From contig JABUQX010018415.1 in assembly GCA_015478945.1 (NCBI GenBank), forward strand, positions 1-25,706: a stretch of 25,706 nucleotides of DNA, read 5' to 3'. Numbering within the stretch: the first letter of the stretch is position 1; every line of letters starts with the position of its first letter. Under the pieces are notes generated by a model. That model had not been told where the DNA came from and did no database searches. It was given only the letters and a program-made list of their open reading frames with translations. A program made the position numbers and the translations under genes. Below are positions 11,773 to 21,372 of this stretch, piece by piece. Source of the stretch: Trachelipus rathkii. Its lineage: Eukaryota; Arthropoda; Malacostraca; Isopoda; Trachelipodidae.

Positions 11773-12550
11773 TTTTCTGTTCCTATTTCTATTTAGAGAT
11801 TTCCCCAGAGTCTTTCCTGAGACAATCTCTTGGTATGCATATGGATCGATTCTCTCTTTCACAAATTTCAATCTGCACTTTCTTTTGTCCTTAGATTTAT
11901 TCCGCAAAAGTTAGTTTTCTATTTTTTTATTTGCCTGTATCTCATTCAAGGTAGACTTGCCTTGCCATCGCCTTCAACGGCACTATCATTTGTCCTGTTA
12001 TAATTATAAATATCCTCATTCATAATTATAATTCATAACTTTAATAGTAAATTGCCTTGGAAACGTCACACGATAACATTTGCCAGGTGTTTTTCAAAAG
12101 TTTGGGAAATGTTTATGGGAAAATGAAATTTTTTTCCAGTTCTTCCAACAACAGTAAGATTATATTATTTACCCATGAATTAAATATAGCTGTAAAACAG
12201 CTTTAGTTGCATCCATTTCTGTAATTTGACTGTTTAAGATTATTAACTTTTTTTTTTTAACTCTCATTCATTCTGACTCCTTTGACTGTTTTCCTTATGA
12301 CATGATGTTGGCTTTGTTTCTCTTCTTTACAAGAACTACTGCAATAGGTGCTGTAGAGAGTTAGCAACTTTCATTCATTACTCTCATGTTGTTCGGCTAC
12401 CCTCACAGCAAAATGGGGATGTAACACTTTCACATGACTTTTTTTTGTGAAGATTTGCAATTCCAGATATTCACTTGCACTTTTTTCTGTGCTGCTGAAA
12501 TTCTTCCCTGTTTCTGTATAATTTACTGTTTATAGTTTATCTTTCTTTAA
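11773..12550. other. Unclassified sequence, no gene
   Basis: T-leaning, average complexity. No open frame, RNA or repeat is recognised. Confidence 0.4.
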
Positions 12551-12552
12551 TA

Positions 12553-12553
<1 letters not shown>

Positions 12554-12620
<67 letters not shown>
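12554..12620 (+). repeat. (GTA)n trinucleotide microsatellite
   Basis: About 22 uninterrupted GTA/AGT units. A perfect array of this length suggests a young, probably polymorphic locus. Confidence 0.95.
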
Positions 12621-12621
<1 letters not shown>

Positions 12622-13255
12622 CAAGTTTATTTTCATTTCGAGCTGCTTATAAAACTGTTGCTAAACTACCTCCGCCACAACCATTTCAGCATTGTAAGAG
12701 CCAGACATTATCATTGTCTATATTTTGCAACAACTGCAGTTCTTTTACAGCTTCAACTTTGTGACAAACCTGAACTTAGAAACTAACAACTACGGCCGCT
12801 TCTAATATAACTACCATTCAATAGTTCAATAGACAGATCTAAGATATTTTGACTTAGAAGTAGGGTGCTATTTCTGGGTTAACAAAAATAATGGAAAAAT
12901 AAAGAATATGAGTAAACTTACTACGTGTTTGGAAAATACGATATAAAGTTTAAGAACGACATGTTTTTCTTATTAGAGATGAAGGTAGCATTGCTTACTT
13001 GATTGCTTAATTCTTGTTACTCCTAATAGGAGCATGAGGCTTCTGTTATGGTTCACAACCTCGTCCTATTGACTAAACCGCTTTAATTTCCATCGGGTTC
13101 CGTCCAATTCTTTATGTATCCTTCAATAATGATCTTCTCCATGTCATGGTCAGTCTTCCTCTTCTCATTTTCTTGGGGATTTCCTTCTAGTACGATCCTT
13201 GCTAATTCTCAGTGCGGTCGAAGAGAGTAGTAGATCATGTATCGTAGAGGGAAAT
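12621..13255. other. Unclassified sequence, no gene
   Basis: Average-complexity DNA with no supported coding region or repeat. Confidence 0.4.
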
Positions 13256-13261
13256 TCATCG

Positions 13262-13320
13262 GTCGCCGATTAATGGCAAAAAGTATTGATTTATCGTAAC
13301 TTTTACTGCCGATTAATCGT
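13262..13320. repeat. Inverted repeat built on CGATTAATCG
   Basis: GCCGATTAATGGCAAAAAGT (from 13265) and the downstream ACTTTTACTGCCGATTAATCG-type arm (ending near 13319) are imperfect complements around a short A/T centre. CGATTAATCG is itself a palindrome, so the two copies are also direct repeats. Together with the next hairpin this forms a compact structured segment before the (AT)n run. Confidence 0.6.
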
Positions 13321-13327
13321 CAGACGA

Positions 13328-13371
13328 GCATTAACATACGCTCGCGCGTATGCGCGAGTGGATGTTAATGC
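13328..13371. repeat. 20-bp hairpin, 4-base loop, abutting (AT)n
   Basis: GCATTAACATACGCTCGCGC (13328-13347) pairs with 13352-13371 with two mismatches, around the loop GTAT. The CGCGC core makes a very stable stem. It ends only a few bases before the long (AT)n tract. Confidence 0.75.
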
Positions 13372-13373
13372 GA

Positions 13374-13536
<163 letters not shown>

Positions 13537-13704
13537 AGTATTCTACTTTTCTTCGTAGTTTTTTATGTAGTATTATTATTAACCCTTGGTTTTATGCAAA
13601 CTTTGTTGTAGTTAAAACTTTTATTTTACATATACTATTGCACTTACTAATAGATTACAATTAAAAAATATCTATTTAAAAACAGTAGAAGAATTAACCT
13701 TATA

Positions 13705-13722
13705 GTGCACGTGCACGTGCAC
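13705..13722. repeat. 18-bp perfect palindrome (GTGCAC)3
   Basis: Three GTGCAC units form a self-complementary run overlapping the outer end of the ribozyme stem I arm. It may mark the edge of the element's terminal repeat. Confidence 0.7.
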
Positions 13723-13798
13723 GTTGAAAGAGAATATTTATAAGATAGCTTTCGTTTCATCAGAAACCTCTTCAGTCGTATTAGTTCTTTCAACGTGC
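13719..13798 (-). ncRNA. Hammerhead ribozyme (PLE-type, type I topology)
   Basis: Read on minus: CTGAAGA (13775-13769) fits the core C3-U-G-A-N7-G-A9. Stem II pairs GTTTC (67-63) with GAAAC (58-54) around TGAT, with one extra G next to the core. GAAA (13753-13750) supplies G12-A13-A14-A15.1. AGCU then gives U16.1 and the cleavable A17 at 13746. Stem I has an inner helix ATACGA (13781-13776) with TCTTAT (13745-13740), one mismatch, then an internal loop, then a perfect 13-bp outer helix (13798-13786 with 13731-13719). Stem III is only AGCU, self-complementary, as in minimal PLE ribozymes that act as dimers. It lies about 290 bases after the GIY-YIG stop, where the terminal repeat of PLEs carries such ribozymes. 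Activity is not shown. Confidence 0.78.
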
Positions 13799-14064
13799 TT
13801 AAAATTACAACTAAATTAAAATCTTGTAAATGTTCCTGTAGGTGACTGTGACATGGGCGGAGGCTACAGGCATTCTTGAACCGTTTTCAACAATCTTTGG
13901 ATTCTTTTTGCTCGCAATATTTAAATTTTGAAAGCCTCATTCATCCTCAAACTACTATGAGCGAAGAAAGACAATGACGGGGGAAAAGGAAGGGAAGTTA
14001 AACCATTATTGTTGAAAGGGGGTTATTGTTATGTGTGTTGCTATCCGTGTGAGGATGTTTTTCT

Positions 14065-14752
14065 TCATATTGCTGTATTATATTTTTTGATTGTAATTGA
14101 ATGATGGGTTAATAGCTTGTGTTGTAGTTTATCAAGGGTGTGTTCACCTTTGAGGGTGTTATAGGTGTCAAATTGATTTATGCAAAAAGTTTCTATTATT
14201 TTTCTTTTATGTTGGTTAGGAATGAGTACGAGAGGATGCATGGCAGTGGTACTGACTTTGTGATTGTATTGTGATCTGTGAGTCACTAGAGATGAGTTCT
14301 GGTTGTCGTTTCGTAAGTCGTAGGTATGCTGGTATTTTCGTCTGTCGTAGTCATTTGTCTCTCCTATGTAGGTCTTGTGGCAATGATTGCATGCTATTGT
14401 GTATATGCATTGTTTTGGTATAGGGTGTGGTTTGGGTGGATGGAAAAGTTTTTTGAGAGGGAGTGCAGTAGTATTGGTTAGTATAATGTTATGGGGGATG
14501 TATTTTTTTATTTGTTGTGATGTTTTGGTTGGGATGGGGAGGTAGGAGGAAATTGTAGGAGTATTTTGTGCATCTGGAGTGTGTTGTGTGTTGTGGTTTG
14601 TTTTGGCTTTCCTATATGCTTTGTTAATGATATGGTTTGGATATTGCAATTTTTGAAATGTAGTTCTGATGAAGTTGGTTTCATTTTTTAGATTAATGGC
14701 TGAACAAATTCTGAAGGCGCGAGTATATAATGAGGTGAGAGTTGCTATTTTT
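14065..14752 (-). pseudogene. PLE linker and GIY-YIG endonuclease module (intact frame)
   Basis: This is the C-terminal part of the same polyprotein, not a separate gene. The frame is open from about 14752 (AFRICSAINLKNE, then YPNHIINKAYRKAK) to the stop at 14065-14067; the Met at 14649 is internal. Numbering from that Met, the nuclease shows CIY (81-83) in the GIY position, the zinc-binding pair C87/C90 (CNHC), YIG (94-96), R104 and H108 in DRRKYQH, and the catalytic Glu (E153 in KIIETF). In the family this module nicks target DNA to prime reverse transcription. All key residues are visible, so only the upstream breaks disable the element. Confidence 0.87.
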
Positions 14753-14754
14753 TA

Positions 14755-15895
14755 TAGTTGTGGAGTGAGATGATAGCCAATGTATGTATGATGGTCTAGA
14801 CTCTAGATGATGGTTTACGGTATACCGAAAAGTTAAGATGGAAAGAATTGAGCCAGGAAATGAGTGTGTCTAAAAAAGGTAGAGAAGAATTAGTGGGGTG
14901 TTCTAAAGTGTACTGTATGGTGGGGTGTATTCTGTTTATTTGTTGTAAGAGTTTGTTTGGGTCTATGTTGTGAGGTAGGGAAATGAAAATGTCATCTAAC
15001 TACCTGTACCAGTTTGCGTGTTTTAAGTCGGGAAGAGGAAGTATGTGATAATGTTCTGTTAATTCCATGTATATATTAATGTGTGTTGGTGAGAGTGGGG
15101 ACCCCATGCTTAGGCCGTTTTTTTTGTAGATAGAAAGAGTTTTGAAATTGAAAAAAACTGTGTTCTAAAGATAGTTGTATGAGTTGAGATATGAATGGGA
15201 ATGGGTATGAAAGTTGTATATTGTTTTCTGTGATGTATTTTTCTAGCATGGATAGAGTTATGTGTACAGGTACGGACGTAAAGAGGAATGTGACATCGAA
15301 GCTATAGAAGTTGTGGATGCAGGGATTTAAGTGAAGTGTTTTTTGTATGAAATATGTCGAGTTTTTTAAGTATTTTTGCGATGTTGTTGATGAGCGGTTT
15401 AAGTTGAGAGGATAACCAGGCTGAAAGTTTGTATGTGGGACAGTTTGTATTGGAAATGATAGGACGGAGGGGGATATCAGGTTTGTGGGTCTTCGGTATA
15501 CCGTAAAACTGGGCAAGATTGGACATTTGTGCTTTTAAGGCGTTATGGAGATTGGGATATTCTTTGCAGACGGTTTTTAGTTTTTTGTTGAATGTATTTG
15601 TGGAATTGTTGAGGGGGTTGGTTTGTCATTTTGTGTACGTGTTGTTGTCTGAAAGTGGCGAGTTGCATTTGTCTATGTAATCCTGTGTATTCATTATAAC
15701 TATGATTTTTCCTTTGTCAGATCTTGTTATGACGATGTTTTTAGTTTGTGGAGAGCAGAGTAAAATTTAGTAGGGAGTAATTTGTTACGTTGTGAGTTGT
15801 TGATATGTTGTATGATTAATCCTTTTAGTATATCGGTATTAAAATTAGATTCTTTATAAGTTTTAGTCCAATAGTCAAAATCAATAACGGGCCTA
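14755..15895 (-). pseudogene. Penelope-like reverse transcriptase, broken
   Basis: Role in an intact element: copies element RNA at the target site. N to C, I see: the block ending VITRSDKGKIIVIMN (about 15690-15730), typical of PLE RT; YGIPKTHKPDIPLRPIISN (from 15505); motif A FYSFDVTFLFTSVP with the catalytic Asp codon at 15295-15297; a conserved GLSMGSPLSP block (about 15090-15116); motif C at 14991-15008; INRIHPTIQYTLE; LPFLDTLI; and VYRKPS. Lesions: frameshift near 15738-15742 (A-run), TGA at 15626-15628, frameshift near 15370-15400, +1 in an 8-base A-run (15118-15125), TAG at 15000-15002, TAG at 14796-14798, frameshift at 14748-14753. Motif C reads stop-Leu-Asp-Asp where Tyr-Val-Asp-Asp is usual. 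Several frameshifts lie in homopolymers, so sequencing error could account for some, but not for the stops. Confidence 0.88.
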
Positions 15896-15988
15896 TATAC
15901 ATACCTATATATAAAATATATATAGATATAAATAAGAAGAAATATAATTTGAATAATATAATATAAATATATATATATAACCCGTTAT
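15884..15988. repeat. (AT)n block flanked by ATAACGGG inverted repeats
   Basis: ATAACGGG (15884-15891) and CCCGTTAT (15981-15988) are exact inverted complements bracketing about 90 bases of A/T-rich sequence. The left copy coincides with the point where recognisable PLE coding stops. The block could extrude as a cruciform or mark an insertion or rearrangement. Confidence 0.55.
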
Positions 15989-16270
15989 AATAAAAAGGTG
16001 CCTCCTTTAAGTGAGTGTTTTAGAAAGCCTCGTATCCCTCTGGAACTTAGGCTTATTATGCTTTTGAAAACGTAACCTCGTCGTAAACAAGTTACGTACT
16101 CCGCATCCCCATAATAGGATGCAGACCCTAAAGTGTTTGGACCCCTCATAGATCTTAGAGAGACCTCATATCTCCCTTTTGATTAGTAAACCTCGTCGTA
16201 TGACGAGGCTACGTTACTCAAAAGAAGGGTTTACTAAGTTACAGAGGATACGCCTCCAACATCCAAAAGT
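15989..16270. other. Unclassified structured segment with hairpin
   Basis: Contains the hairpin at 16174-16229: CCTCGTC/GACGAGG around the loop GTAT, extended by partly paired CCCTTTTGATTAGTAA and TTACTCAAAAGAAGGG arms. A related ACCTCGTCGTA word recurs at about 16075, also followed by GTTACGT. Possibly a small non-autonomous palindromic element; no family is recognised. Confidence 0.4.
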
Positions 16271-16560
16271 GAGAAGGATATCATATATAAGGCTATATTA
16301 TATATATCATATATCATATATATATAAAATATTACTATATATATTTAATATATATCTAATATATATATATTATAATATGATCTAAAATAATATATATAAT
16401 ATATATATCACCAGAATATTAAGTATTAAATTAGAATATCAAAAGAATATTAATTTAAATTAATTATAAAAAAATAGGATTTATATTTTAATAAATTTAT
16501 AATTTTTTTTATGGTTAAAATAAAATTATAATAAAAAAATGGATCAAAAACATATTCAAG
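16271..16560. repeat. AT-rich low-complexity block
   Basis: TATATAT, AATATTAA and AAATTTAT words dominate; no coding content. Confidence 0.75.
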
Positions 16561-17290
16561 TGTATACATGTATAAATTGTCTATCTAAATTTAATATCGG
16601 GTTATCGTAGGGTCTACGGCAGATACCGTTAGCTGGTATTTATTCCATTAGTAATAAAGCACATAAAAAGTTAATTCCTTTAGGGCTAAGTGAAACAAGA
16701 GAAAATGGAGTTCATTTGTTACAGGAACCATTGAGAAAATAAGATATTTTGTAGGATATTAAAACTTTTGTGAGACAAAATAATTTTTCCAAATTTTTTT
16801 TTTTTAATAAATAAGAAAAAGTAAAAATTTAAAAAAAGAAAAAAAAGTTAAAAATTTAATAGCGAGACCTAATATATCCTTCTCGCTCATCCTCAATCTC
16901 GAGACTATATTGTGAAGTAACTAAGTAAATAGTTTTATTCGAAGAACTTAACCAAAGGTGATCGCTGACGAGTGTATGAGGAAGAAAATGTACAATTTTT
17001 ATTTTATATACTAAATTGATATATAAATTTAAATTTAAGGTATAATAATGCCTGGCTTAATACTCTATTTCTATCCTATTTGCTCCTTCAATCAATGAGT
17101 ACATGGTAAATATATAATTTAATAATTTTTAAAAAACAAATACCCTTCACAATTTTGCTAGCGCCTCATAGGACTTTCCTATTGAGCGGTCTCCTCATCA
17201 TCTTCTACATGTATAGGGAGTTGTTCATGAAAACTGCTCTTTTAAAGGGGAAAATTTGAAATGCTTATTTTCCCCCCCACTAACCAGTCT
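16561..17290. other. Unclassified AT-rich sequence, no gene
   Basis: Mixed DNA with A-rich and T-rich runs near 16790-16860. No supported frame, RNA or tandem repeat. Confidence 0.4.
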
Positions 17291-17295
17291 CTAAC

Positions 17296-17885
17296 CCGAT
17301 ATTTTCGCTTGCCAGGCTTGTACTCCATATAGCATCCTGCTACCTCTACCAGTCTCGAGCACTATCTTCTTGCTTGCCAGGTGAGTACTCCATATAGCAT
17401 CCTCCTACCTAGACCAGTATCGAACCTTTTCCTCTCGCTTGCTAGGTGAGTCCATATAGCATCCTCTTACCTCGACCAGTATCGAACCCTGTCTTCTCGC
17501 TTGCTAGGTGAGTACTCCAAATAGCATCCTCCTACCTAGACCAGTATCGACCTGTACCTCTCGCTTGCTAGGTGAGTACCATATAGCTTCTCTTACCTCG
17601 ACAGTATCGAACGCCTGTCCGCTCTTCTTGCAGGTGCTAGTATCCATATAGCAATGCCTCCGTTTACCTTGACAAGACTCAAACCCTGTGTTCTCGATTG
17701 CTTGGAGGACTCACACACAGATCCTCTCGCTTGTTGAACTCGAACCCTGGTCCTCTCGCTTGCTGGACGTGAACATAGTATCCTGGCTTTCACGTTTGCT
17801 AGACTCGAACCATGTCCTCGTCGCTGTTAAGTGGAGTACTCCATATAGCATCCTCCTACCTAGACCAGTATCGAACCTTTCTTCG
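17296..17885 (-). repeat. Minisatellite, about 9 units of 62-71 bp, with tRNA-like B boxes
   Basis: On + the unit reads CTCGCTTGCTAGGTGAGTAC, TCCATATAGCATCCTCCTAC, CTAGACCAGTATCGAACC and a short CCTGTCCT-type joint. Copies start near 17296, 17369, 17434, 17496, 17560, 17622, 17693, 17755 and 17819; units 6-8 are the most diverged. Read on minus, most units carry AGCAAGCGAGAGGAC then GGGTTCGATACTGG, which looks like the 3' half of a tRNA with its T-arm B box. The array probably arose by tandem duplication of part of a tRNA-derived SINE. The array is visible; its origin is inference. Confidence 0.75.
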
Positions 17886-18200
17886 CCTACCCCTTGTTGC
17901 GCTATAAATATCTAAACTCTTAATGTATGCAGAACAATACATAATTTTTTATTATATTCACTCACAATCAAGTGCATCAAAAGTGTTGGCAAAAATTTTG
18001 TGAATGGGGAGGGGGGATAATTTTGAAAGGAGGGATGGGGCATATATGTTGACAATGGGGGAGGGATAATTCTTTCAGAAAAGTTTTTAATTAAAGTAGA
18101 TACCATCAGAGAATTCCATTGCTGTTCGCTTTGTTAGAAAAAATGTTCTCTTAGAAATAGATTCCAATTGTCTTCAGAAAAGAACTTCAAGAAAATATTT
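17886..18200. other. Unclassified sequence, no gene
   Basis: Contains a G-rich patch (18005-18065, GGGGAGGGGGG) on +, otherwise AT-rich. No feature is recognised. Confidence 0.4.
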
Positions 18201-18310
18201 TACAATAATTTTGCATATAATATATATAATAATTATAGATATATTATTTAACGTAAAATATAAATATAAATTATATAATATAAAAATATAATATATATAT
18301 TATATAGTAT
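18201..18310. repeat. AT-rich block with dispersed direct repeat (copy 1)
   Basis: AATAATTATAGATATATTAT followed by TTAACGTAAAAT at about 18225-18257 recurs nearly unchanged at about 18498-18530, some 270 bases downstream. The rest is TATA simple sequence. Confidence 0.55.
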
Positions 18311-18497
18311 ATTAAATTGCAGCCTTAAATAGTTTTAATAACGAAAGTGCTTGCTGACTGTATCCATATTGTCTTTCCTCATTGTGGTTTAATGGATATA
18401 ACCTAGTTCACGCGTTTCAAGTGAATTTTCTCTCCCTCTTCTCTTCTCTTCTCTCTCTATATATAGTATATATTTATAATATATAAATATCATAAAT

Positions 18498-18790
18498 AAT
18501 AATTATAGATATATAATTTAACGTAAAATCTAAATTTAAAGAATTGTCCAATGTTAAGAGCTAATCAAAAATATCCCTTTAGATTTTTAAAAAATAAGAT
18601 TTAAAAATAATAAAAGAACAACCAACTAGAACTGTCCTATGTCTTACCCAGAAATCTAAATTTAGAGAACGGTCCAATGCCTTACCCAGAAATCTAAATT
18701 TAGAGAACTGTCCAATGCCTTACCCAGAAATCTAAATTAAAAGGAACATCCAATGTCCTACGCCTTCCGAAATCTTAATTTAGAGACCTG
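18498..18790 (+). repeat. 38-bp tandem repeat array plus direct-repeat copy 2
   Basis: The unit AATCTAAATTTAGAGAACTG, then TCCAATGCCTTACCCAGA, occurs in three close copies at 18650-18735. More diverged copies lie before (18527-18560) and after (18755-18790). The first unit begins inside the second copy of the AATTATAGATATATAATTTA direct repeat. Confidence 0.7.
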
Positions 18791-19034
18791 GCGAATAAAC
18801 GCACAAGGAAAGTTGGACATTAATGGCAGGTTTTAAAAACAATAATATAGTATTAGGAGGCAAACCATTGTTTTAAAAATATCCTAATATCAGTATATAT
18901 ATCTAATACTTAAACACTGAAATGAGAGCAACAGAATTAACTGTGCAAAATGAATTAAAATTTTAGGAGTCATTTATCCCAATGATGGTTGGGACATTTT
19001 TTGGTGAATCAAAGAAACATAAAAAACTTAATTA

Positions 19035-19067
19035 GCCGGGGCCGGGCCGGGGCCGGGCCGGGCCGGG
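19035..19067 (+). repeat. CCGGG/CCGGGG simple-sequence island
   Basis: Thirty-three bases of pure G/C, (GCCGGG)n-like, within AT-rich DNA. The motif is G-rich and partly self-complementary. A larger related island sits at 22167-22232. Confidence 0.85.
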
Positions 19068-19284
19068 TTAGCTAAAGAAATTAGAAATGTAAGTCAAAAA
19101 AACTGAAAGTCTTAAAACTTAGGATGAAAATTAAATATAATTTCATCTAGTCTAATCAATTCTCTAAACTGTTATAAAAATGTCAATCACCACCACTTAA
19201 TTAATTCATTAAATCAAAATACTTTCTAAAGAAATTTTTAGAAAATAATATTGATTATGTCGAAAAACAGCAGTATTACTTTAA

Positions 19285-19425
19285 ATATATACTATATATC
19301 ATATATATATATATATCTAATAATATAATATATTATCTATATATATATTATATATATATATTATATATATCTTATCCTATATATATATATATTATATATC
19401 ACTAATATTATATCATATATATTTT
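19285..19425. repeat. (AT)n block left of the inverted PLE pair
   Basis: ATATATAT runs with short TATTATA and TAATAT interruptions. A similar block begins at 21543 on the other side, so the PLE pair is bracketed by AT simple sequence. Confidence 0.9.
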
Positions 19426-19459
19426 AGAACTACTTTGTCGTAGTGATATATTTACATTA

Positions 19460-20445
19460 TAGAGAGGAAGCCCTTTGATTCTTTTTAGTATTATGCCTTA
19501 CTGTCACTGTCATTTTATGTACTAACATTACACAAATTAAACAACATTTTAAGACACTTTTTTTTATGAAATAAATTTTTAAAAAGGGAAGCTAATTTCG
19601 TCCGAACACGCGAGACTCTTCAGAGCCTAAGCGGACTGGAATTTTCTTTCTTGAGTCTTCATCAGTCAAGTGTTTGTTTTCAAGGTTGGCTGGATATTTC
19701 CTTCATGGTGTTGTTGCAATATTTTGATGTTTTTCAGATATTCATTTGTCGTTAAAATATCTTAACTTCACCGGGATCCTTATTGTAGTTGTTACTATAT
19801 TAAATGCAAAAGACAAAAAGAAATTTTCCCCCCTATTTTTGCAATGGTTGCGTGTGATGGGAAATTCTCAGATCGATTTTAATTGTCTGATATTGATCAG
19901 GAGTGGCCTTGTCATCGCCTATGCATTTGTACGCTGAATTTAAATGCTGTCCTTGGCAGGTCATCTGTAATGTTGATTTTTTCTTCTTTGCAAATCTATG
20001 GTTTCACACTACTATATTTTCTTTACTGTAAATTGTGTTCAAACAGAAGCTAGAGCTGTCAAACGATCTTGTCCCATTGAGTTTCTTAAGAATGTTTTTA
20101 AGGTGATGTTATTGATGGAATGAGGGTAATATTTTTTGGTTAATTATTTGTTTAAGAATATAAGAAATCGAGGAATTGGTAAAAAGGAGATGTTGCTATT
20201 TTTCGGAAAGTGCTATACTTTGTTTTCAGTAACCTCCTTTTGCTTGTTAAATGCTTGTGATGAAAGCACTCAGGATAGTAAGTGATTGAAGAGTATTGTG
20301 GATGTATTTAGTTCCTTGTGGGAAGAGAGGGAGAGCAAATACGAAAAGGCACCGAGAAATAGAGATGACAGAACAGCTAAATTTGTGTTTGGGGAATGAT
20401 TAGATAGGAATTTACATATTTACCAAACCTTTTATAACACAACTA
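19460..20445 (-). mobile_element. Element B: old 5'-truncated PLE copy, left arm of the inverted repeat
   Basis: The minus strand of this segment aligns by eye along its length with element C on plus, from TAGAGAGGAAGCCCT at the outer edge to ATGATTAGATAG near 20400 inward; I judge most blocks about three-quarters identical. By that alignment it covers the thumb, linker, GIY-YIG and 3' tail of a PLE. The nuclease region (minus, about 19930-20070) is badly eroded. It keeps an ATCAACATTACAGATG block comparable to the family's His-containing motif, but stops occur in every frame. At the outer end is a CTGATGAAGACTC...GAGTCTCGCG tail with a hammerhead-like core. The 5' end meets element C head to head near 20445-20455. 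Confidence 0.68.
19596..19623 (-). ncRNA. Hammerhead-like core in element B tail
   Basis: On minus, CTGAAGA (19623-19617) and GAAA (19599-19596) are separated by 17 bases that can fold as GUC-U-CG/CG-GAC, with one bulged U. This matches the hammerhead core and stem II. Two bases of A/T follow before AGC, which could pair with GCT just upstream of the core as a short stem I; stem III is not convincing. It is in the place expected for a PLE terminal-repeat ribozyme and is probably decayed. Confidence 0.42.
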
Positions 20446-20711
20446 GTTTTATGGATTAAATAGTAGATGGCCATTTTCTCTCCTCACAACACCACCCTAA
20501 GATGTCCTAAACTATATAACTCTATTCATGCTCAGTAGTATACGATAGAATCTTCCAACAACTCTACCCTTCCTCGATAACTTAATCACATGGAATAACA
20601 ATTCTGCAATTAATCTATATGTAGAAAACCAACATTCGCACCAAAACATATACATTGGCTATCTAATCATTCCCCAAACACAAAATTGCCTGTCTGTCAT
20701 CCTATTTCTCT

Positions 20712-20945
20712 GTGCCTTCGTATATGCCTCCCCCTCTTTCTAGCACAAGAAACCTAAATACATCACATCTTTCAACTACTTACTATCCTGAGTTTCATCA
20801 CAAAGCATTTAACAAAGCAAAAAAGAGGTCGTATAGCACCTTTCCCCCGAAAAATAGCAACACCTCCTTTTACCAATTCGCTCAATTACCATATATGCCG
20901 TTAAAAGCAAATATTACCAAGAAATTATACCCTATTCATCAATAA
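20712..20945 (+). pseudogene. PLE linker fragment (open frame inside element C)
   Basis: A 77-codon open stretch in element C between the RT thumb and the GIY-YIG module. YPEFHHKAFNKAKK (residues 25-38) and the later LPYMPLKANITKKLYP match the spacing and character of the same region in element A (YPNHIINKAYRKAK, LPIPTKTSQQIKKYIP). The first Met is not a true start. The frame ends in TAA before the nuclease motifs, which continue in other frames. Confidence 0.65.
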
Positions 20946-21372
20946 CACACTAAAAAAACATTCTCAAAACCTTAAAACGAAAGAAAATCCCCCTCAAAGC
21001 TGTATATATCACTCCCCTGCAATAGCTGCAAAAATCAGATGTAGGTGAACCAGAGATTTGGCAAAGAAAAAAAATAACATACACTCTCCATTTCTATTTT
21101 CAGCTTTAACAAGTCAGCGAAGACACAGGCCACTCTATCAACAACAATTAAGATTCAGAAATATCAATCACATACGAACCTTCGCAAATCAGAATCTTTG
21201 CACTTTATAATAGTAAAACAACAGATAAGCACCCGGTGAAGTTTAAGAGAGGAGTTAATACCAACTGAATATCTGAAAACACTAAAATAGTTCAACAACA
21301 CCATGAAAGAAATACCGACCAACGAGAACCACTGAACTGATGAAGATCAGGAAAGAAATCCAGTCCCTTAGC

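Larger units (their letters stand above)
13719..15895 (-). mobile_element. Element A: 5'-truncated, defective Penelope-like retroelement
   Basis: Read on minus, the order is: RT N-terminal block, RT finger/palm motifs, motif C, thumb, linker, GIY-YIG endonuclease, 3' untranslated region, hammerhead motif. That is the architecture of a GIY-YIG-bearing Penelope-like element. The 5' end is missing: recognisable coding starts near 15895, right at an (AT)n tract, so the first part of the protein and the 5' repeat are absent. At least three in-frame stops and four frameshifts interrupt the frame. The sense strand is A/C-rich. Family identity is firm from the motifs; the outer 3' limit beyond the ribozyme is uncertain. 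Confidence 0.88.

Noticed and set aside
17296..17885. CRISPR-like array
   Set aside because: Units are contiguous with no unique spacers and the DNA is eukaryotic; it is a minisatellite.
19746..19937. 63-codon frame on +
   Set aside because: Lies antisense to the PLE B remnant; chance opening.
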